Below, piece after piece: positions 58,975 through 64,000 of a stretch of DNA of 64,000 nt. Location of the stretch: the NCBI RefSeq assembly GCF_027744825.2, contig NC_071342.1, forward strand, positions 18,816,501 through 18,880,500, read 5' to 3'. Every line of letters begins with the position of its first letter. Position 1 is the first letter of the stretch. The translations under genes were made by a program, and so were the position numbers. The notes under the pieces were generated by a model. That model was not told the origin of the DNA, ran no database searches, and saw nothing but the letters and a program-made list of their open reading frames with translations. Origin of the DNA: Synchiropus splendidus. Lineage: Eukaryota > Chordata > Actinopteri > Syngnathiformes > Callionymidae.

Positions 58975-59225
58975 TTAGGTTAGGAAACACATAAATAAGC
59001 AAGATATTTGTACGTGTATTAGCTGCTTATTAGACTGTAATTTATCATTATAATGTACTTGATACTGTCTTGTTATGCCTTGCTACATTTTTTTTACCTA
59101 GAATTGGTAACCAAAAATTCACTATTAACAACCTCATAATTCCAGATTATTGACCGTATATAAGCATGACATTACCTTTTTAAATAGTTAATACATGTTC
59201 CCCAATGTAAAGTGTTTAAAAAAAA
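58975..59225 (-). repeat. interspersed repeat, copy 2 (TTACACTTTA...TTGGGG type)
   Basis: Read on the minus strand it begins AAACACTTTACATTGGGGAA, then CATGTATTAAC, and later CATAACAAGACAG and ATTATAATGATAAATTAC-type sequence. These are the landmarks of the copy at 20610-20745 in reverse orientation. Confidence 0.5.
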
Positions 59226-59255
59226 AACTAAAATGAAATAAACCCGTGTCTACAC

Positions 59256-59278
59256 AAAAAAAAAAAAAAAAAAAAAAA
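59256..59278. repeat. A23 run preceded by AATAAA
   Basis: AATAAA at 59237-59242 lies 14 bases before 23 A residues. That spacing is what a retro-inserted mRNA 3' end would leave, but the sequence just left of it is a minus-oriented repeat, so a simple A-run is equally likely. A second A-rich/AAT run follows at 59338-59365. Confidence 0.5.
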
Positions 59279-59365
59279 GGTTAGGAATCTTTTACTACCT
59301 CACGATTAGATTCTGATTTTTGGGGCAATGACTACATAAAAAAAAAAAATAATAATAATAATAAT

Positions 59366-61384
59366 TATAATTATATATATATAAAACTGAATGTACATGA
59401 CTTTAAAGTGCCTTTTTCCACATGGATGTTTTAACCATGTGTCCATGCTTAGATGGAACTATTACATAAAAACACACTGCTGAAGTAACAGAAATAAATA
59501 TAATAAAGCGCCTTAAACCAAAAAAAACTGCAGTTGACTTCAGGTCACCAGATGTTCAAGAACGTCGACTCATCAACCAACCCAAACCTGCGGTTCCAAT
59601 GACCGAAAAAGCCTGACACAGACCGACACAGTTCAGGTCGGACCGTAAGGAATCGTTGCTGAGTTTTCTCCAGCTGTGTGATGAAAACAAGTCAGAGCTC
59701 TCTTACTGTCTTCGCTTGAATCGAGGGATAAAACGGGTTTCCTGAGGCAGCGAGGAGTGACTCACCTGGCAGAGACTTGGAGTCGAGAAGAGCGACCCAG
59801 GAGAGTCAGACAAGACAAGGAGCAGAATCAAGACCAGATGTAAAGGAAGTTGCAAATTCAAAAAGCAGTGAATGACTCACCAGTTTGGGGGTCTTCATTC
59901 ATGCTGATGCTGAAATATGGAAGCCATTTATTACTACTCACATGTCTGTCCCATCTCTGAATAATGACCCAGTGATATCTCCAAGTGTTGACTCATATCA
60001 TGTCATATGTTATTTGATGCAAATGATGCGACATCGCATCTGTCTATTGGGTGGTTTTTATTATTTTACAATCTTTAAATCTAAAACTAAGACACATTTT
60101 TCTTTTTTCTTTCTGTTATGTACATGTTTACATTAACATTTTATGTGTTATTTGGCCGCCATCTTTCTCTGGACCAATGTTGTTTCAGAAGAATCGACAG
60201 AGGGAAGGGACGCAGTTCTTACAGTGCTATTTTTCGCCCCTGAGAGGCGCCATTGAGCGAGAGTGTTTTCTTTAGAAGAATGTTCTCAGCGATGGAAAGA
60301 AGAGAAAAGAGGGGAGGGCTTTCAGAGTCTGGCTGGTCCAGAGGTTTCCTGATTGAAAGCATGTGCTGACCCTCGGTATGACAGACTTGCCGCAGCAGAC
60401 ACACAGACGTGGAGAGAGCAGGAAAGACCTCCACGCTTGAACATCCACAACACACGTGTGCGCGAGCTGTGTGGAGATACACGGAGGGGAGGCGGCTTCA
60501 CAACATCCCTGACTCAAATCACAAACAAGGTCTGAGTTTTTAAACTACACAGAGAGGCTTTCAGGCCGAGCGCCACGTCCGGCCGAGGAGGTGATCACAA
60601 ACACACTCCTGGGAATGCAGAGCGGAGACAAATGGAGAAAAGGTGCGCGTGTGTGTTCCACGCAAGAGCGGCGCTGGCCCATGACGCCAGCAGCTGAAGC
60701 GAGCCAGGAGAAAGCAAACAGAAGCAGAGAGCTGATGCAGCCAGAGGATCCCAGAAAGGACAGCGAAGTTCAGAGCCGGAGGGAAAACACACCGCCCTCG
60801 GCCTCTCCAGTGAGAGGAGAACTGGCTAAACACAGAGTTCAGCGGCGAAAGGACAAACTCCCAGACGTTTTTGTCGTCTTTCTGCTGCCGCGCCAAATCT
60901 TTGAAGCCGACGACTGACACATGCAGACCTGGGAGGAGGCCCAGAAGTGTTTCGGTCTGATCGCTGTGGTGTGGTCTGGTCTCACAGAATCAAATGTTTA
61001 TCCAGTCTTTGGACCCGTCGATGGTCACGACGCGAGTTTTAAAAACACAGCACAACACTTCGGAGGGTGTGGGTTGTTGGAGGGCGACTCTAGATATGAG
61101 AGTGAAAATGCATCCATCTTGGTATGTCAGCGTCGCTCTGACACTTTGGGGATTTCACGAGATGTAATTCATGGAGCGAGGGGACCAAGGCCAGAAGACG
61201 TGGTGTCTCAGACAGCTTCTGCTGACTCACACTGATGGTGAAACGTCCAGATTTCAAGAACATCAAGTGTGAAGTGTTCAGCATCACAGAAGCACTGACC
61301 ATCGAATAGTTATCATGCAGTGAGAAACAACAAAAACAACCTTCTTCATGCTCTAAGAGTTCAATACTCTATTCATTCCTTTCC
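59366..61384. other. no gene recognised
   Basis: No supported exon; the GC-richer part at 60560-60920 has overlapping frames on both strands and no domain. Confidence 0.5.
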
Positions 61385-61500
61385 TCGTCTTTTTCTCATT
61401 CACCCTATGCTTGAACCTCATTGTCTGTCTTCTGCCCTCTTCATCTCCAACTTTCTTGGACCAACACTGCCTCTCCTCTCGTCCCATCTGACCACCCTTG
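61385..61500 (-). mobile_element. possible RTE-like LINE fragment
   Basis: CTCTTCATCTCCAACTTTCT...CACTGCCTCTCCTCTCGTCC resembles the antisense text of the RTE-like ORF seen at 55105-55345, but no continuous peptide match could be read. Confidence 0.25.
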
Positions 61501-61529
61501 GTGTCCAAACTTCTCCTTGGCTTATACTT

Positions 61530-61675
61530 AACTGTGTCCCAATTCTTAGCCCTTCGTTTCGGTTTTGTGCCTTCACAATAAAGGGTTTAGGGGTGGGGGT
61601 AACATACCCCTTGAAAACAAGATGCACACTTGAAACCAAGGGGTAACATGAAACAGCCACGAAGAGTTGTGACCA
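61530..61675. mobile_element. possible DNA-transposon end fragment
   Basis: ACTGTGTCCCAATTCTTAGC followed by AAAGGGTTTAGGGGTGGGGG is reminiscent of fish elements whose termini read GTCCCAATT...; TACCCCTTG and CAAGGGGTA inside form a 9-bp inverted pair. No second terminus found. Confidence 0.25.
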
Positions 61676-63410
61676 TAACGTCGGACAAAGCGAACTAGCA
61701 ACACCAAGCATAAATGTATTAAAAAGTGACTTAAAAAACACAACTATCTGGTTTTGTAATATGAATAACATTGCTTCTTGTGTTTACACGAAGGTTGGTA
61801 TACAGACACACGACTAGTGATGTTTAGCATTAGCTTTGACGCGAGAGTCCATGACGATTCCATCGGTTATTTTAGGAGAAAAACATCCGTAGTGTGGTCG
61901 ATACTCCTTGATAAGGAAGTGTCCTACCTTCCACAGGGTCGCCCCAAGAAACCCGGCAGCTGACACGGTTCAGGGACCACTGCTGAGCTGGAACTCCCCA
62001 GGTAAATACACGACCAAACTACTTTGGAGGTTAGCCATTTGTTCAACAAGGTATATTCCCGTTCCCCAGTATGTTTACGTCATTGCTGTTGGGTCTATTC
62101 CAGGAAAGTATGGTGGGACAGTTGGGACTGGACGAAAAGGTGACAGCCAAACAAGCTGGAAAATGTAAAACAAAAGTACAAGGTATGTTGTATTTATGAT
62201 TATTAAACCTGCTGACTCAATAAAAACAACAATGAATGTCAACCAAACTATTATAAAGCCTGCATTAATACAAATATGACATCTTAATGTTCATGCATCT
62301 CTGTTCTTTAGGAACTTGAACCTGCCTTTCTGAGGGCAACACCCTCACAGCATGAAAAAGACAAAAATCAAGTCCAGTTTTGGATTCACCTCTTGAATTG
62401 CATGAATCAAAAAGAGAACAAAAGCAAATTATACATTAAAAAATACATTAGCAATAAAGTGTGTTATGTGATCGTGTGATAGATGAGACATAGTTCTGTT
62501 ACCAAGATATTCATCACCAAAAAGATTTAGGATTTATACTGAGAATCTTTCAATAAAATGTTCATAAAATGAAATACTATATTATGAAACAACATTTCAT
62601 GCATATAATATGATTCTCATTGCTTTGTAATAAAGATAATTCTTCTGTACAATCTGATCTTCCTCCTCAACATCCATAAACATCATGTCCCTGAAAGCTT
62701 CCTTGTCACTCTTGCTGCTGCTCTTCTTCACCTCCCTTCACCTCTGTCTATTCTCTCTCAAGACTCATGCAGTCAGAGTCAAAAGAGCCAAATAGAGAGC
62801 GATGAGATTTTAGGTGAATCAAGTGTTTTACACAATATTTAAAACAGGATTTTAAAATGACATCATTTTCTACATAGCTAAGACATCAAAACTTCAACTT
62901 TGCATTCTGAATTATATTAAGAAACACAAGTTAGTGAGAAAAGAGAAGCGGCCATCAGAACACTTAAAACAAGTTGTTTTAAATAGTCAGCTATAATTCG
63001 GATCCTTGATCAATGCGGAGCGACCAATAATCCTTTAAAGATGTCCAGACTGAGTCGGAACAGAGGCATCTGTTCTGAACTGAAGAACACTCTGAAATGA
63101 AAAACGAGTAAATGAGCTTTAAAAAGAGAACATTCATTTGGTAGGTAAATATTTCACGTGTAAAATCTTAGCAGGTCCAGTGCAGAATTAGGGCTTTTAT
63201 TCATATTATATTGACCTATATTAGTCAAGGTTGTGGCTCCATAAAATGAATATCAATCACCAATCATTTCTTCATAAGCATTGCAGTGTTTTAATGTGCA
63301 AAATGTTAATATTTGTACGATTGTATTTGAGGTTACTCCTTCAAGTGCCTCTCTGTGATGTTACTATGGTGTTTGAGTTATGCTTGATAGTGATGCTCCA
63401 TGAAGCAGCT
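61676..63410. other. no gene recognised
   Basis: AT-rich from about 62160 on; no supported exon, RNA gene or transposon end. Confidence 0.5.
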
Positions 63411-63478
63411 TAGGATGAGGATCAGCCTCTCTTAAGTCTGAGGCCTTGATTCTCGGTCAGAAAATGGGGCACCAAGTA
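63411..63478 (+). mobile_element. LINE fragment
   Basis: AGGATGAGGATCAGCCTCTC then AAGTCTGAGGCCTTGATTCT and CGGTCAGAAAATGGGG align with the start of the 57052 LINE (MRIST-SKSEAMVLDRNKV). The match ends at about 63478. To 64000 nothing further was recognised. Confidence 0.55.
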
Positions 63479-64000
63479 GTCGCTGGAGACCCGAGGAAGT
63501 CCCACTATTCCCAGGAAAACCTGGACCTGCAGCCCTGGACATTCGTCCGGGGATAAAAGACGGGAATGAAATGAACCCATTCTGTTATTTTCCACATCAA
63601 CCAGCACTGAAGGTTGAGTCAACATCCACCCAAACATATGTGTGGCATTTACATCTCAGACTGCGGACGTTAGTGAACATGAAAACAGACGCACAGTGTG
63701 GAGTCCTGCGGGAAAAAAAAGCACAGCGAACGAAAGCAGTGGAAATAGTTAATGTTTTCCAGCGATATAAATCTTTCAGATGCTCTTCAGTGGGTGTGTA
63801 CATCTATAAATCATTTTCAGCTTAATAATAAAAGGCGCTGGCAGCAGCAGGATGTGATGTCACCGGCAGATCGACCTCAAGCAACGTGTGAAATGACAAA
63901 AGCCTCTTTTGTTTCTGTACTTTGATATAAACACACCATCCCCACAATTACCACGACGTGCCTCACCTGTTCCAGCAAGATTCCAGCCCACAGCAGTAAA
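63479..64000. other. no gene recognised
   Basis: Unremarkable sequence to the window edge; a gene could continue beyond. Confidence 0.4.

Noticed and set aside
62690..62770. CTTCTTCACCTCCCTTCACCTC resembling antisense RTE-like LINE
   Set aside because: Only the EVKK part of the expected block can be read; the following residues do not match.

Overview
This window looks like nuclear DNA of a ray-finned (teleost) fish. The evidence is the repeat content: old LINE reverse-transcriptase tails of the kinds common in teleosts, several hAT-type DNA transposons, a fish-type 265-bp repeat, long TA and ACT/AAT microsatellites, very low coding density, and polyadenylation signals in place of bacterial gene structure. 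I did not pin down a species and found no operon, CRISPR array, tRNA, rRNA or phage.

Layout. Positions 1-1390 look like the 3' untranslated region of a plus-strand gene whose coding part lies left of the window; it ends in a good AATAAA plus GT-rich element. A complete non-autonomous hAT transposon follows (2256-2811), and a second possible mRNA 3' end lies near 4590. From 4.6 to 17 kb the DNA is mostly non-coding, with hAT and other repeat relics at 9.2-9.6, 15.8 and 16.3 kb. The stretch 17-29 kb is repeat-rich: RTE-like LINE pieces, an inverted-repeat element with an internal foldback (20769-21302), a decayed hAT element with a relic BED zinc finger (23531-24620), the 265-bp array (27318-28090) and another LINE piece. 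The stretch 31-42 kb holds a terminal-inverted-repeat element (31777-32515), a 69-bp TA tract with a perfect hairpin beside it, and a 700-bp AT-rich satellite (41782-42480) capped by a foldback. The stretch 47-57 kb holds an L2-like LINE end, a third complete hAT element (50702-51773) and a 5'-truncated LINE with a 14-bp target-site duplication (57052-57758). The only plausible protein-coding exon is on the minus strand at about 58591-58918. The rest appears intergenic or intronic.

No genes act together here. What can be read is a transposon history: at least three cut-and-paste insertions with intact target duplications, one clean LINE insertion and many older fragments. I found no convincing previously undescribed biological system. 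The most unusual items are the satellite with its hairpin cap, the foldback nested in a transposon-like element, and the unassigned minus-strand exon. Family names come from remembered motifs, because no database search was possible.
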